This document shows, piece by piece, positions 36,271-47,823 of a stretch of 64,000 bases of DNA. The stretch spans positions 2,056,001 to 2,120,000 of the forward strand of contig JANUWF010001161.1 of NCBI GenBank assembly GCA_026120185.1, in the 5' to 3' direction. How positions within the stretch are numbered: position 1 is the first letter of the stretch; each line of letters starts with the position of its first letter. This stretch comes from Voacanga thouarsii (Eukaryota > Streptophyta > Magnoliopsida > Gentianales > Apocynaceae). The position numbers and the translations under genes are program-made. The notes under the pieces are model-generated. The model did no database searches. It worked only from the letters and a program-made list of their open reading frames with translations, and was not told where the DNA came from.

Positions 36271-36726
36271 TTCTTTAGTGAAGTACAAGACATCCTCGAG
36301 AGTATTTGTGAGGTGATTCCTCTTTGAGTTTTTTCTTTCAATCAAGACTATTCTTAAGGCCTAATCCTTTCCTTTAAATTAAGTTTCTAAACCATCTAAG
36401 TATAACTTAAATAGATTTCTTTATTTGGGTCTTAGAGATTTAGATCTTCTAAGGTTCTTCTAGAATCTAAGTTGAGTGCCTATATTTTTCCGTCCCTGTT
36501 ATACTTAATCTCTCATTAGATTAGTTTGATTTAGTAGACTTCATTCACTAGATCTAGAGTTCTAGGTTACTTAGATTTCCTAGAGTTCTATTTCTTGAAT
36601 CAAATATTTGTTGTTTACAAGTTTTTTAAGCAAAAATTTTATTTTAAGTTCATTGAAAGATGCTATTTTTACTAGCATTTGAGCCTTGAATTTCATGTGA
36701 GATTGAGCCTTCTCAAGCTTATATCA
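36271..36726 (+). repeat. Gypsy 5' LTR, 5'-truncated
   Basis: R/U5 part of the LTR, ending CTTATATCA. It matches the end of the 3' LTR (53301-53650) and is inverted relative to 35213-35690. The U3 half is missing. Confidence 0.85.
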
Positions 36727-36728
36727 AA

Positions 36729-36741
36729 TTGGTATCAGAGC
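36729..36741 (+). other. Primer-binding site (initiator tRNA-Met type)
   Basis: TTGGTATCAGAGC lies two bases after the LTR end. It shows that the transcription direction of the main part is plus. Confidence 0.9.
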
Positions 36742-39430
36742 AAGGAAGAGTCTTGATTTCAATTAAGGCTTAATTCTTCAATAAAAGAACTTCAAATGTT
36801 TGAAGCAAAATAGTCATTATTGGATCTAAAAAGAAAGCTACAAAAAGGTCAAGTTTTCTTGGGTTTCTCATGTGAAACTTATTTCTTGATGTTGTGATGA
36901 TCTTTGAGAATGAACTTGGCATGTAAATGTGTTGAAAATCAATTTAAATAAGGTTGACTGTATGAAGCTACTTTGCTAAAAAAAAAAAAAAATCTTGATT
37001 TTCGTAACTATTTCTCTTGCTATTTTTGAATGTTAAATACTTCAACTTTTTTTCCATGAACATGCTTTGAAATTGAGCTTACATGTTTTGTTGATGTTTG
37101 AGAAATCTTTTGGCAAGGAATTTGTTGAATTTGAGCTTAAATAAAGCTGATTTGTTAAGATAAAATTGAGTGACAAAGTTGTTCACACAATGTATTTGAT
37201 GAAAGTTCTAAGAGAAATTTTTATTATGCACACTATATGCTTAATGAAATATCTATAAGACAACATGTGGCTTATATATTAATCTATGATCACTAGTATA
37301 GCTTGCATTCATTGGCGAATTCCTTACACATTGAACTATCTATTTGTTGTTACCTAGTGATCAAACTACAGTCATCTTTATTCATCTTGGTATATGGACT
37401 AGGCATCTCTATTTCTTTGTGATTTAGAGCTTACTTATCTTTAAAATCTTGCTTGGGCTTGTCTTGTTCTTTAGTGCCTACTAAGTGTTTGATTAAATTC
37501 TCCTAAGACCCCTAGCTACTTATCTTTAAAAGTTAGCTTGACTTGTCTAGTTGGATTAGTTTCTAAGCAATCAGGGAGGTTTTCAAGAAGACACATTGAG
37601 GAATTGAGTGTCAAGAAAAAGATAAGAGGGAGGGCTCATTTGATAAAAGCCAAAGGAATGGTAAGTACGAGAAAAGAATGAACAACCAATTAAGAGCATA
37701 AACTAAGGAAGAGAAGTGAGGAACAAAAATTCTTTTACTTCTAATTAAGTTTTGCATGTTACACTTTGAAAAACTACATCATAGCTAGTTGGAATCAATT
37801 TCCTAAAAAGGTTCAAAGTGAAAAGTATGAAAGGTATGTTTATGAAGAACAACCTTGTACAAGTTGAAGTGGCTATCGTAAATTTGAAAAAAAATTGTAA
37901 GGAAAACGAGTATGAAGATGGGAATATGTATGAATGGGAAGATAGGTTTTATAAGAGAAGGCGCAACAATTTTCAAAGAAAGGGATGCAAGGAAAACATG
38001 GTTATGAGTGCTCACATTGTTTGGGGCATGATCATGTATCAAGTGAATGTCCAAAGTTGTATAGTAAACTTAAACTTGAATATGGTAAGATTTGCAAAGC
38101 CCTTAGAAGTATGATAGAGCATTTAGATAAATAACAAAATATGACATTTGGAAAGAAAGATGAGCAAGAAAATGGAAAGAATAAGAAAAATAAGATGCAA
38201 GAAAATGAAAGAGAGGAAAAGTTAGAAGAAGAAATTAAAATTTCAATCTTGCCAATCCAAAAGATTGAAGAGGAGCATGTGGAAACTGAGGCAAATCCAT
38301 TGGAAAATGAAAGCCAAATTGAGGATGACAAAAATGAAGTGGAGCAAGTTGATGTTGAGCTTGTTGAGAAGCATTAGTGCACTAATCAGGAAAACACCAA
38401 GAATGCTTTAAACAATCGTGAATTAGGTAAGAAGATTATATATCTACAAAAGAAAGAGGAAGAAAGTGAAAGTAAGAAGAGTGAGCCACCACAATAATCA
38501 TTGGAGGAGAACTCAAAGCCAAGAGAAGAGGGAGATAGTGAAAAAGGTTGTGGTTCTTCAAGAGAGATCAATAATTGAAGTTGCTAGAAGAGTTTTAGTT
38601 AAGTTTGATATATAAAGTGACAACATCTTCTACTCAAGATGTCTTATTAAACAAAAGCCATATAGTATAATGATCGATAGGATTAGTTAAACAATTGTGA
38701 CAAATACTACATTAGTGGAAGAATTGAGCTTGGAAGCCATAAAGCATCTAAACCATATAACCTACAATAGTTGAATAAATGTTGTGAGGTGAAGGTGAAC
38801 AAGTAAGTTACAGTTACATTTGAGATCAAGGATTACAATGATGAATTGACTTGTGATATGTTTCCAATACATGTGGGGCAAATTTTGTTGGGAAGACCTT
38901 GAATGTTTGATCAAAATATGGTTCACAAAGAGAGAAAGAATACTTACTCTTTGAAAAATGATGGACAGAAGATCATTCTACTTCCTTTATCCCCTAGTGA
39001 GGTAATGATAGGTTAAAATATTGTGAGAGAAAAAGAAAAGAAGAAGAGAGAACAAAAAGTGAAGCAAAAACAAGAGTGTGAAAAATAAAAGAAATGAGAA
39101 CAAAATAGAGAAGAGCCAAAAAATGGAGAGCAAGATAGAAAAAATCAAGAGAATGAAAAATAAAAGCATGAAAGAAAAGAGCATGAAAAAATAGTAAAAA
39201 AAAAAAGAAATAAGAGATTTGAGTTTCAAAAGTAAATGACTTCAAAGGGAAAGGGTGATAAAATGAGTAGGTGGTGAAAAGTGTAAAATAAGAGGGTGAC
39301 AAAAATAAAAAGAGTGGAGGTAAAATGAGCACAAAAGCTTGCGTGGCGAAGAGAGAAAATAAAGAAGTTGAAAAGGAACAAAAGCCTAACATTTTACTTC
39401 CATGAAAATACTTTTATTTGATTTATAATG
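36742..39430 (+). pseudogene. Gypsy gag (zinc knuckle) and protease remnants
   Basis: Untranslated leader, then broken coding. A CCHC knuckle CSHCLGHDHVSSEC sits at about 38000-38045, then a Glu/Lys-rich linker (38141-38377). The protease end follows, with FEIKDYNDELTCD, HVGQILLGRPWMFDQ and NTYSLKNDGQKIILLPLSP (about 38820-38995), the pattern of plant Ty3/gypsy proteases. After that comes a Lys/Glu-rich low-complexity stretch to about 39390. The gag core, RT, RNase H and integrase are absent. The protease runs straight into pre-LTR sequence near 39430, so this is an internal deletion derivative. Minus-strand Phe/Leu-rich frames here are shadows of the purine-rich linker. Confidence 0.7.
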
Positions 39431-39691
39431 CAAGTGATGATTAGAGGATGAATCTCCTTAAAGAAGCGAAAAATGATAGGTATCATCTCAAGCATGATGG
39501 ACCCTCTGAAGAAAGGGGAAGGAAGGCCAAAGCACAAGCAAAAGATCGTTGGAAAACTTCAACAATCAAGGGATTTAAGGGGTTGTCCAAGCTATCAAAG
39601 CTAAGAAGCTAAAGGCCAAGAGATGATTAAGAAATAGGAAGCCTCCAATAAGGTAAGCATGAACCACAATACAAGTGAATCCAAGAGAGCT

Positions 39692-39702
39692 AAGGGGGAG
39701 AC
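39692..39702 (+). other. Polypurine tract of gypsy element
   Basis: AAGGGGGAGAC directly before the LTR start TGTGGAGATC at 39703. Confidence 0.85.
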
Positions 39703-40001
39703 TGTGGAGATCAAATGATCACTTGGGGCAGAAAGGCAGCGATGCTGCTTGGACTACTCCAAGCAGCGCTGCCTAGAGGCTATTGAGGGAAGGAAGTAGC
39801 CTAAAGACCAGGTGGCGCTTGATAGGGGCTCAATTCATTACTATTTTCCTAGTTATTTGAGGGTATTTTGTGATACTTTTGATGTAATAACTAGACATAT
39901 GCATTCCTATTTGACATTTTGCTTGTAAAAAGTATGTTTTTTTTTTTTATGAATTTGTGCGGAATTGAGTAGATTTTGAGTAAAAAGGGAAAGTTTACTG
40001 C

Positions 40002-40754
40002 ATGTACCTAGCGCCAGATCAGATAATGCAGCAAGCACTAAGTCTGCTCTGGAAAAGAGGAAATTATGGAGGAAACCAGAATGGACCTGACTCCATACAA
40101 TTAACCATGAAAAAAAAGAAAGGCTATGAGGGACAATTACCTAATGTGGAAAGGGAAGTATTTGATTCTCTTTTATATGTTAATAATTCTAACTTCTCTT
40201 TGTCGCATAATTTTTTAGAATCCTCTCAATTCTTGGAGAACAATAGTCCAAATGATGATTTGTTGAATTTATCATGCCTCAAGGAGTTGGATCTTTCAAC
40301 ACTACATTATAAAAAGTCCTTGGAGGATTGTGGTAATTTCTACCCTTCACCCTATTCAAAGAGCGGTAACTTAGTTTTTGTAGACTATAATTTGAAAAGC
40401 AAGGATTTCTTGATCACATCTTTAAGAATTCAATTACTAAGTTTAAAGGGAAATTTTCATTGTGACAAATCTTTTGAAAAGTTAAATGGTAATTTCAAGT
40501 TTGATACATTCTTTGGAGACCATGTGCACTTATATGTTAACAGCAATATTTGTGTGTCTAAAGGAATGTTAGAGAATGAGATTTATATGTTTTGCTTTGT
40601 TGAGAAAAATTATTTTCACGAACCTTCTATTTTTCAAAAACCTCTCTTATTTCTAATTTCATCATCCTTACCTTTTTCAATAAGCATTAATGTATTTTAC
40701 AAAGGGATGATGAGAAAGCATGATGAATGGAAGGAGTTTGTCTCTTTGTCTTAG
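40002..40754 (+). CDS. Unrecognised 250-codon open frame in gypsy-like insertion
   Basis: The longest uninterrupted plus-strand frame in the middle of the window. The first 30 or so residues overlap LTR-like sequence, so the true start, if any, is probably later. It is rich in Leu, Ser, Asn, Phe and Lys, with a hydrophobic stretch near residues 215-235 (PLLFLISSSLPFSISINVF). There is no zinc knuckle, protease, RT or integrase motif. It sits between the LTR fragment and the post-pol GTGGGGGGA region, the position of a gag or 3' accessory frame in gypsy elements. It may be a remnant kept open by chance. Confidence 0.35.
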   Translation: MYLAPDQIMQQALSLLWKRGNYGGNQNGPDSIQLTMKKKKGYEGQLPNVEREVFDSLLYVNNSNFSLSHNFLESSQFLENNSPNDDLLNLSCLKELDLSTLHYKKSLEDCGNFYPSPYSKSGNLVFVDYNLKSKDFLITSLRIQLLSLKGNFHCDKSFEKLNGNFKFDTFFGDHVHLYVNSNICVSKGMLENEIYMFCFVEKNYFHEPSIFQKPLLFLISSSLPFSISINVFYKGMMRKHDEWKEFVSLS

Positions 40755-41138
40755 GTTAGGTTTTCTTTAGTCAGTTAAGTGTCTTTTTCTCCCCAACTAA
40801 GGAAAATATTTTCCATCTTAAGTGTGGGAGAGTGAGTCGTGTTTTTATTTGCTTTGTTAGAATTTTTACTAGTATTTTTATTTAGTTTGTTTTCTTTTAT
40901 TTCAGTGTGTCTTTATTTTGTTATTATTTTCGTTATGCTTTTATTTGTGTTTTCTTTTGTAGGTCGGAATAAAGTTCTTTTGGACAAGCTCTCTTCTCTA
41001 TTTCTATTTTTGATATATATTAGAACTTATTGCACTTGGGGAGTATTGCTTAGCTTTCTACCTTCTTTACTATTTTTGGTCCCTTTGGAGATGCTTTCTT
41101 GCATTTATTTTTTACCATTGAGGACAATGTCCAATTTA

Positions 41139-41155
41139 AGTGTGGGGGGAGAGTT
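41139..41155 (+). other. Purine-rich tract of gypsy-like insertion
   Basis: AGTGTGGGGGGAGAGTT, preceded by a short CATTGAGGACAATG inverted repeat (about 41117-41130). The pair is typical of the region after pol in plant Tat/Athila-like elements. A weaker version (AAGTGTGGGAGAGTG) is near 40820. Confidence 0.5.
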
Positions 41156-42124
41156 TAGCATTGAATATTTTCCATTTATACACATTTTGGGCTAAACTGA
41201 AATTTGAAATTTTTTTGTGGTTTTCATTTTTTAGTAAGGTTGCAATTCTTTTTCTTACTTGGATATTAGTTTTGTCATTCATTTGGTGGATTTTTATGAA
41301 ATTAGTTTATTGGATAGGATATTTTTTCAAAACTTGAGAATTTGGATTAATATTGTTTATGCATTGGTGTTTAAGTATTATTTGACTCATTTCATTTGTT
41401 TATAGAGAATATGATGAATGTGGGGAAAGTTGTTGGCTAACTCTTATATTATGGGTTTAAACTTTACTTAGCTTTGATTTGTGATAAGGAATGTGAGGGG
41501 AAAAAAAAATATTTTTGAGTAGAAAAAGTTGTGGAAAAAAATTGATTGAAAAAATTAAGAAAAATGAGTTGATTGTTGTTTCTTCTTTGAAGATAAAAAA
41601 GTATTATTTTTTCTTAATTATAGGGGCCAATATAGATAGTGAAAAGAAATCTACTTTCTTGAGGCTATTAAATTCTGAAAGCAAAAGAGAGGAAAAATAT
41701 TGAAAAAATGATGAATGGTGACTAAAAAGGGGGGGCCAATACGGTGTGTGAAGAGAAATTCATACACCGAGGCTATCAATTCCCTAAGTTATTGAAAAAA
41801 TTGAGAAAGAAAAAAAATTTGGGGCCAATATAGTGAGTGCTTTTGGGCGCTTCTTCCTATTGCCAAGCAGTGCCGCGTGGACCAAAAGGTAGCAATCTGG
41901 TGAGAAACAGAAAGTTAGCAGTGCCGCCCATCATCTGGGCTCCATGTTTTGTAGGTTTGTTTTACTTGAATTTTAAAACCTAGACTTGTATTTTAAAGCC
42001 TTTCTTTTGCCTAGGGTGAAGGATGTATAAATACCTCATTATAATTCATGTAACACAACTTTGTTATTTTGGTGAAATACAAGAACTCCTTGAGATTATT
42101 TATGAGGCGTTTCCTCTTAGGGTT

Positions 42125-43445
42125 TGTTAGCCCTAAGGGCATTCTCCTATGTTTTGACTTATAACAAGCATTGATAATGAGTAACTTATGTGATTTATAT
42201 GTGATAGGACATGTTTGACCTCAGTTCTTCCAAAGGCATGCAAATGAGACTACTAAGCAACTCCTGAGTAATGGAATCCAAGTCAAGTATAACTTCAACT
42301 AAAGAGCTTACAAATCGTGAAGTCATTGTGAAAGAACTAAAGACTAGGAAACATTGTTAAGATATTTTTTATAAATTTCTATGTCTCTATTACCTTATTA
42401 TCAATTTATTTTTTACCTTGAAGCACATAAATAAAATAATTTCAAAGAATACGTCTTCAGTTGTTTGGATTAAGTAGTTTGGATGGATCTTTGAATCCAA
42501 ACTCCATCAAATAATTGTACCATTTTTCAAAATGTTTTTTCTTAAAAAGTGTCATTTTGGACACATATTTTGGATAGACATCCTTCCACTTTGTGAATCC
42601 AAAATCCTAGAAATCCAAACAAAAAGTAACTAGTTGTTACTAGCCATTAGGACTTCGGGTCTGGCTCCTATAAAAGCCTTTAGAATTCAATTTTGAAGCA
42701 TATTTTTATGCTATCTTTCCCAAAAACACTCTTACACTTCAGAATACAAAAATTTCCCTTTTCATTTATGCTTCAAAGTGAAATAAAATTATTCCAAAAA
42801 TAAAAGGTGTTGGTGTTTAGCTGTCCATATTCTACTCAATCTGTGAGCTATCTTTGTACTCTCTTTCAAATCCACTTTGTATCATGGTTAAGGAGGTAAA
42901 ATCCAGTTAGGGTGAGCCTTGATTGTCGTGTTTAAAGAGGTTAGGAGGAAAACCAAGTATAGTGATCCTCCTATGCAAGATTAGTGTCACCTACCAGTAT
43001 TGAGTTGGGAAAAGGCTTTTAGCGAGTTATGTTAAAATCCTTAAGTGACAACTAAAGATAGTGGATTTAGATCATTTATGGATTGAACCACTATAAATCC
43101 TTGAGTCTTTTCTTATGCTATTCGCCTAAATTTCTTCACTGCATTTTCATTATCGTCTAATCTTAAATGTTGTATCTTTTTCACCAAAATCAATGGCTTA
43201 TTTATGACCTTTGCATTCTTATTTAAATTTGTCCTTCAAGTCTCAACTACCCATCTTTATTTCATAACATTTCCTCATCATTTTGTGTTGATTTAAAAGA
43301 CCTTTGCTCGTACTCTTGAAGTTGCAAAGCACTCTTGAAGCCACGAAACATTTCTGCTATTTAGTTCAAATTTTTTAAGGGATCAAAATTTTTAATCTGC
43401 ATTTATTTGCCAAAAAACTTATTCACCCCCCTCTAAAGTTTTTCA
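42125..43445 (+). repeat. Copia 5' LTR
   Basis: 1321 bp, TG...CA, matching 51974-53295 throughout with many scattered substitutions by eye, so the insertion is not recent. Confidence 0.95.
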
Positions 43446-43446
43446 A

Positions 43447-43464
43447 TTGGTATTAGAGTGTTGG
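43447..43464 (+). other. Copia primer-binding site
   Basis: TTGGTATTAGAGTGTTGG, a variant of the initiator tRNA-Met site TTGGTATCAGAGC, one base after the LTR. Confidence 0.8.
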
Positions 43465-43507
43465 TCTAAATTATCTTTGGTTTAACAGCTTTGTAGTAAA
43501 GATCTAT

Positions 43508-44463
43508 ATGGAAAACATATCTGCTCTGCCTTACATCGAAGGATCTTCCACAAATAGACCTCTTTTGTTCAATACAAGCAATTATACATTCTATAAAAAT
43601 AGAATGAAGATTTATGTTTGCTCAATTTTTTTTTAGATGTGGAATCTAATTGAAAATGGACCATTTGTCCCGTCAAAATTTGTTGAAGGCAGAAAAGTAC
43701 CTAAACAGAATGATGAATATGACAATGAGGATATTTCGAAAATGACTTTAAATTTTCAAGTAATGTATATATTGTGTTGTGCTCTTGATACTAATAAATA
43801 CAACTGAGTTAGTAGTTGTGATTCAACTTACGAAATGTGAAGTTTACTTGAAGTCACCTATGAGGGGACAAATCAAGTAAAGGAATCAAAGCTACAATTT
43901 TAGCCCGAGATTATAAATTATTTACTGTGAAGCCAAGTGAGAATATTGCTGATTTGTTCACTCAATTCACAAATATTATGAATAAACTAAAGGTGTATAG
44001 GAAAACTTATTCCCTCAGTGAGCAAAACAGAAAACTACGTGATACTTTGCCAAAAAGTTAGCATCCAAAACCTTGGTTGTAGAGGAATCTAAAAACCTGA
44101 ATAGCTTAACTGCTAAAGAGCTAATCGGCTTTCTTTTGACCCATATGAAATGAAACTCAAAAGGTTTCGAGAATATGATGATGATGACAAAGGTACACGG
44201 GGAACTGCCTTAAAAGCAGTTGATGAAGAGGTTAAAGTGATCAAATTGATTGTGATGATGGTACTGATTTGGATACAGAAGAATTGGCTATGGTTGCCAG
44301 AAAGTTTAGAAAAATGTTCGGAAAGGGCCACTTCAAAAAAGGTAAGAAGTTTATTTTAAAAAAAGGACAAACTTCCTTCTTCAAACCTCAATGCTTTGAA
44401 TGCAAAAGCACGAAGCATTTCATTGCTGATTGTCCAGTAGTGAAAGAAAATGAGGCCAAGTAA
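43508..44463 (+). pseudogene. Copia gag
   Basis: Starts MENISALPYIEGSSTNRPLLF, trimmed here to the familiar start-plus-binding pattern: a short leader, a PLLFNTSNYTFYKNRM segment and MWNLIENGPFVPSK. Decayed UBN2-type gag follows with several stops. The clean last part (44269-44463) ends with a CCHC knuckle, CFECKSTKHFIADC (near 44395). The protein would form the virus-like particle and bind the RNA. Confidence 0.75.
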
Positions 44464-44689
44464 TTTAGAGAGAAAAAGGACATAAAGTTAAAGAAAGAAA
44501 AATGACTGATTGGAACTTGGCATCAAGCTGAATCCAAGATTGAAGAAAGTTGTGATTCGGAAAATGAAAAAGTGAACATTTATTTTATGGATATGGAGGA
44601 TAAAGTAAATCCTATATCTCCAGATTTGATAACCGATACATGATTCTGATTGTGAAAAGTATGATGATCCTAGTGAATTACTTTTTTAC

Positions 44690-45016
44690 ATGTTTTATGA
44701 ACTTAAAAAGCTATCTAGAAGAAACAAAGAAATCAAAATGGAAATTAATTCTTTGTTGGATAAGAATGCAAAGTTGTTGAATGAGAACAAAGTCTCACTT
44801 GAGTCATTTATGTGCTCAAATAGTGAAAAAGATATTATCATTACCTCCATGCATCATGTGTCTATAGAAAAAAAATGCTTGTGTGACAAAATTCATTCTC
44901 TTGAAGTTATGGTTAGCAATTTTGATGATATGAAAAATAGAGTCGATGATCTCACCACATGCATTGAAAATTTTACAAATGGTAAAAACAATTTTAAAAA
45001 ATTGCTTTGTACATAA
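44690..45016 (+). pseudogene. Copia gag-pol linker, coiled-coil-like
   Basis: A 108-codon frame rich in Lys, Glu, Leu and Asn (FYELKKLSRRNKEIKMEIN) that looks like a coiled coil. Such a segment between the gag knuckle and protease is usual in Sirevirus-like polyproteins. It is bounded by stops. Confidence 0.55.
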
Positions 45017-45307
45017 CACATTGTTGGAAACTGAAATGGTCTAGGATATAGACATGAAATCAAAGCTGGAAATTACAAAGCTCACTTTGTAAAAGCTGCT
45101 TTGTCATATATGACACGCAATTGTTGCATATATTGTGAAAATTTTGGGTACAAACCATCTAAGTGTTATGTTAGGAAGAATGTGCAATCAGGTATAAAAA
45201 CAATTTTGAGGGTAAAAGGAACTATTACTAACCCCCGTAGACCCAAGAAGGTATTGGTACTAAAAATCACTCTTCCATCTTATATATAGGAACATTTATC
45301 GGACAAG

Positions 45308-45652
45308 ATGAGCTCCACAAAATGGTTTTTGGACAATGGATGCTCAAGGCACATGACTGGAAATACCACACTGCTAGAAAATATTCAAGGTACAAGCAAT
45401 GGATTTATCATATTTGGAGACCAAAAAAAAAGAAAAATACTTGGGATAGGTAATATTAGTGAGGGATCTTCAACTATCATCAAACAAGTGCTATTAATTG
45501 ATAAATTGAAGTATAATCTACTTAGAATCAGCCAACTATGTAATAATGGATGTAAAAAATTTTTTGAAAAAGATTCTTGCATTATCATGGATAGTTCCAG
45601 CAATAAGACTATTGTTGTTGCTGACTGTGTTGAAAATGTATATGGACTTTAA
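45308..45652 (+). pseudogene. Copia protease
   Basis: KWFLDNGCSRHMTGN at the start is the copia protease active-site region, where the family has D-S-G and this copy D-N-G. LLRISQLCNNGC-type sequence follows, then the pre-integrase linker. The open frame ends at 45652 with a TAA. Confidence 0.85.
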
Positions 45653-45654
45653 CA

Positions 45655-46700
45655 TGATGATCTTGTGGCTCATGATAGTAGATGCCTCTTTGTGAATAAT
45701 AATGACAGCTATTTTTTGCATAGAAGGTTATGTCATGTATCTATCAATTTTCTAAATAAATTATCCTCAAAGGACCTTGTTAGAGGACTACCCAAAATAA
45801 AATTTGACAAAAACTGAGTTTGTTATGCTTGCCAATTCGGAAAACAAACCAAAACTTCTTTTAAACCCAAGAAAATAATTTCTACACCAAAACCTCTTGA
45901 ACTCATACATGGATTTGTTTAGACCAATGAGGACTACTAGTCTTAATGGTAAGAGGTATGTTTATGTAATTGTAGGTGATTTTTTAAGATTCACTTGGAC
46001 TTTATTTCTTGCTCAAAAAGATGAAGCCTTCTTTGAATTTTCAAAACTACTCAGATGTGTTCAAAATTTCCTTGGTTGCAAAATGATTTTAATTAGAAGT
46101 GACAATGGTAAAGAATTTTGCAATCATGACTTTACAAAATTTTATGATGAAAGTGGTGTTTTACACAACTTTTTAGCTGCAAAAACTCCTCAACAAAATG
46201 GTGTGGTTGAGAGGAAAAATAGAACCTTGCAAGAAATGACAAGATTAATGCTGTGTGAAAACTCCCTTCCAAAATATTTTTAGATTGAAGCTGTGAATAC
46301 AGCTTGCTACATCATCAACCGTGTTATGCTAAAATCATTTTTAGGAAAAACTCCTTTTGACCTCATATTTGACAAAGTTCCATCCATTTCATATTTTAAA
46401 ATTTTTGGATGCAAATGTTTTGTCCTCAACATTCGTGACAACCTTGGAAATTTTGATAACAAATCTGACTAGGCTATATTTCTTAGATATTCTTCCAACA
46501 AAAAGGCATATAGAGTGTACAATAAAAGAACTCTATATGTGGAAGAATCTGTACATATTATGTTTGATGAATCAAATATATATTCTTTTAGAAATAATGA
46601 TAATGATGATATGCGTATCTAAAAACAAAGGGGCAATGAGTAGCATATGGCTCCTCCACTTGATATTCATGCTAAAGAAGAAAAATTAGAAGAATGATAG
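45655..46700 (+). pseudogene. Copia integrase
   Basis: The GAG-pre-integrase zinc-binding region (HRRLCHV then CYACQFGKQ, 45720-45850) is followed by the core. The catalytic Asp of MDLFRP, the Asp of SDNGKEF (about 46098) and the Glu of QNGVVERKNRTL (about 46195-46230) are all present. The clean core frame is 45897-46283. After the stop at 46283 the rest continues in shifted frames. It would insert the cDNA into target DNA. Confidence 0.88.
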
Positions 46701-46899
46701 GCTAAAAAAATCAATCAAATGACTGAAGAGCCCACAAATCAAGACTTACAAAAAGATTGGAAGTACAAAATTGTCCATCTAAAAGAATAGATCATTGGTG
46801 ATCCTAGCTACGGGGTCAAAACTAAATGGTATTTTTGTTAATAATTTTGCTCTACTCTCTAGCACTGAACCTAATTGTATTGATGCAGCCTTACATGAT

Positions 46900-47823
46900 A
46901 AATTTTAGATTATGGCCATGCAATAAGAGCTGAATTAATTTGAAAAAAATCAAATTTGGAAGCTTGTGCCTAGACCACTTGAGCATCCCATAATTGGTAC
47001 CAAGTGGGTTTTTAGAAACAAACTTGATGAGCATTGTATTGTTATTAGAAATAAAGCCAAATTAGTTGCCCAATGATTCAATCAAGAAGTGGGCATTGAT
47101 TATGATGAAACTTTTGCTCCCATTGCTCGATTAGAGTCTATAAGAATGTTACTTGCATTTGCATTTTTCAAAGGCTTTATGTTCTACCAAATAGATGTCA
47201 AAAGTGCTTTCTTAAGTGATTTTATTGAAAAAGTAGTATATGTGGAACAACCCCCTAGTTTTACTCGTAGACGTTTTCCAAACCATCTTTTTAAACTTTC
47301 CAAAGCCCTCTACAGTTTAAAACAAGCTCCAAGAGCATGGTATGAAAAGCTTAGTGGTTTTCTTCTATCAAAATGTTTTTCAAAAGGCTTAGTTAACACC
47401 ACATTATTTATCGAATCTAAAAATTCTGATGATATCTTAATTGTACAAATTTATATTGGTGATATTATTTTTGAAGCTACTAATGATCCTTTATGCAAGA
47501 AATTTGACAAGATAATGTAGCAAGAGTTTAAAATGAGCATGATGGGAGAACTTAATTTCTTCCTCAGTTTTCTAATCAAGCAAACCAAAGATGGAATCAT
47601 CTTGAATCAAGCCAAGTATGCCAAGGAACTACTCAAGGTGTTTGGTATGAATGAAGCAAAAGAAATAGGTACACCAATAAGCATAATGTTAAAGCTTGAT
47701 AAAGATGAGAAAGGTAAAAAGGTAGATGAATTGAAATACAGAGGTATGATCGGAGGTCTCCTTTATCTTACTGACAATTGGCTTGATATTATGTTCTCAG
47801 TGTGTCTATGTGCTCGATTTTAG
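46900..47823 (+). pseudogene. Copia reverse transcriptase
   Basis: WKLVPRP, GTKWVFRNKLDE, DETFAPIARLESIR, YQIDVKSAFLSD and SLKQAPRAWYEKL follow the usual order. The catalytic box reads IYIGDIIF where copia RT has YVDD, so one catalytic Asp has become Gly. A stop at 47520 separates this from FKMSMMGELNFFLSF (47533-47823). Another stop lies near 47080, just before the 47089 frame. Confidence 0.9.

Larger units (their letters stand above)
39820..41846 (+). mobile_element. Gypsy-like insertion with one LTR start, 2.0 kb
   Basis: Begins TGATAGGGGC, like the solo LTR at 19584, and is flanked by GCGCT at 39815-39819 and 41847-41851. The LTR-like part lasts to about 40090. Then come a 250-codon frame and, near 41139, the phrase AAGTGTGGGGGGA that follows pol in some plant gypsy elements. 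Three diverged GGGGCCAATA repeats follow, near 41622, 41732 and 41821. The right edge (TGCTTTTGG) lacks the expected TTACACATCA end. It looks like a rearranged deletion derivative that nevertheless left a target duplication. Confidence 0.65.

Noticed and set aside
35213..36726. A separate small LTR element with inverted LTRs as its own insertion
   Set aside because: The CATAA duplication partner is at 53651, not near 36726, and the right side runs directly into a primer site and gag of the same family.
38987..39392. Minus-strand Phe/Leu/Ser-rich frames that look like membrane proteins
   Set aside because: They are shadows of a purine-rich Lys/Glu linker in the plus-strand gypsy remnant.
40839..41195. 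Plus-strand 118-codon Phe/Leu-rich frame
   Set aside because: It consists of T-rich non-coding sequence around the purine tract of the gypsy-like insertion, with no domain.
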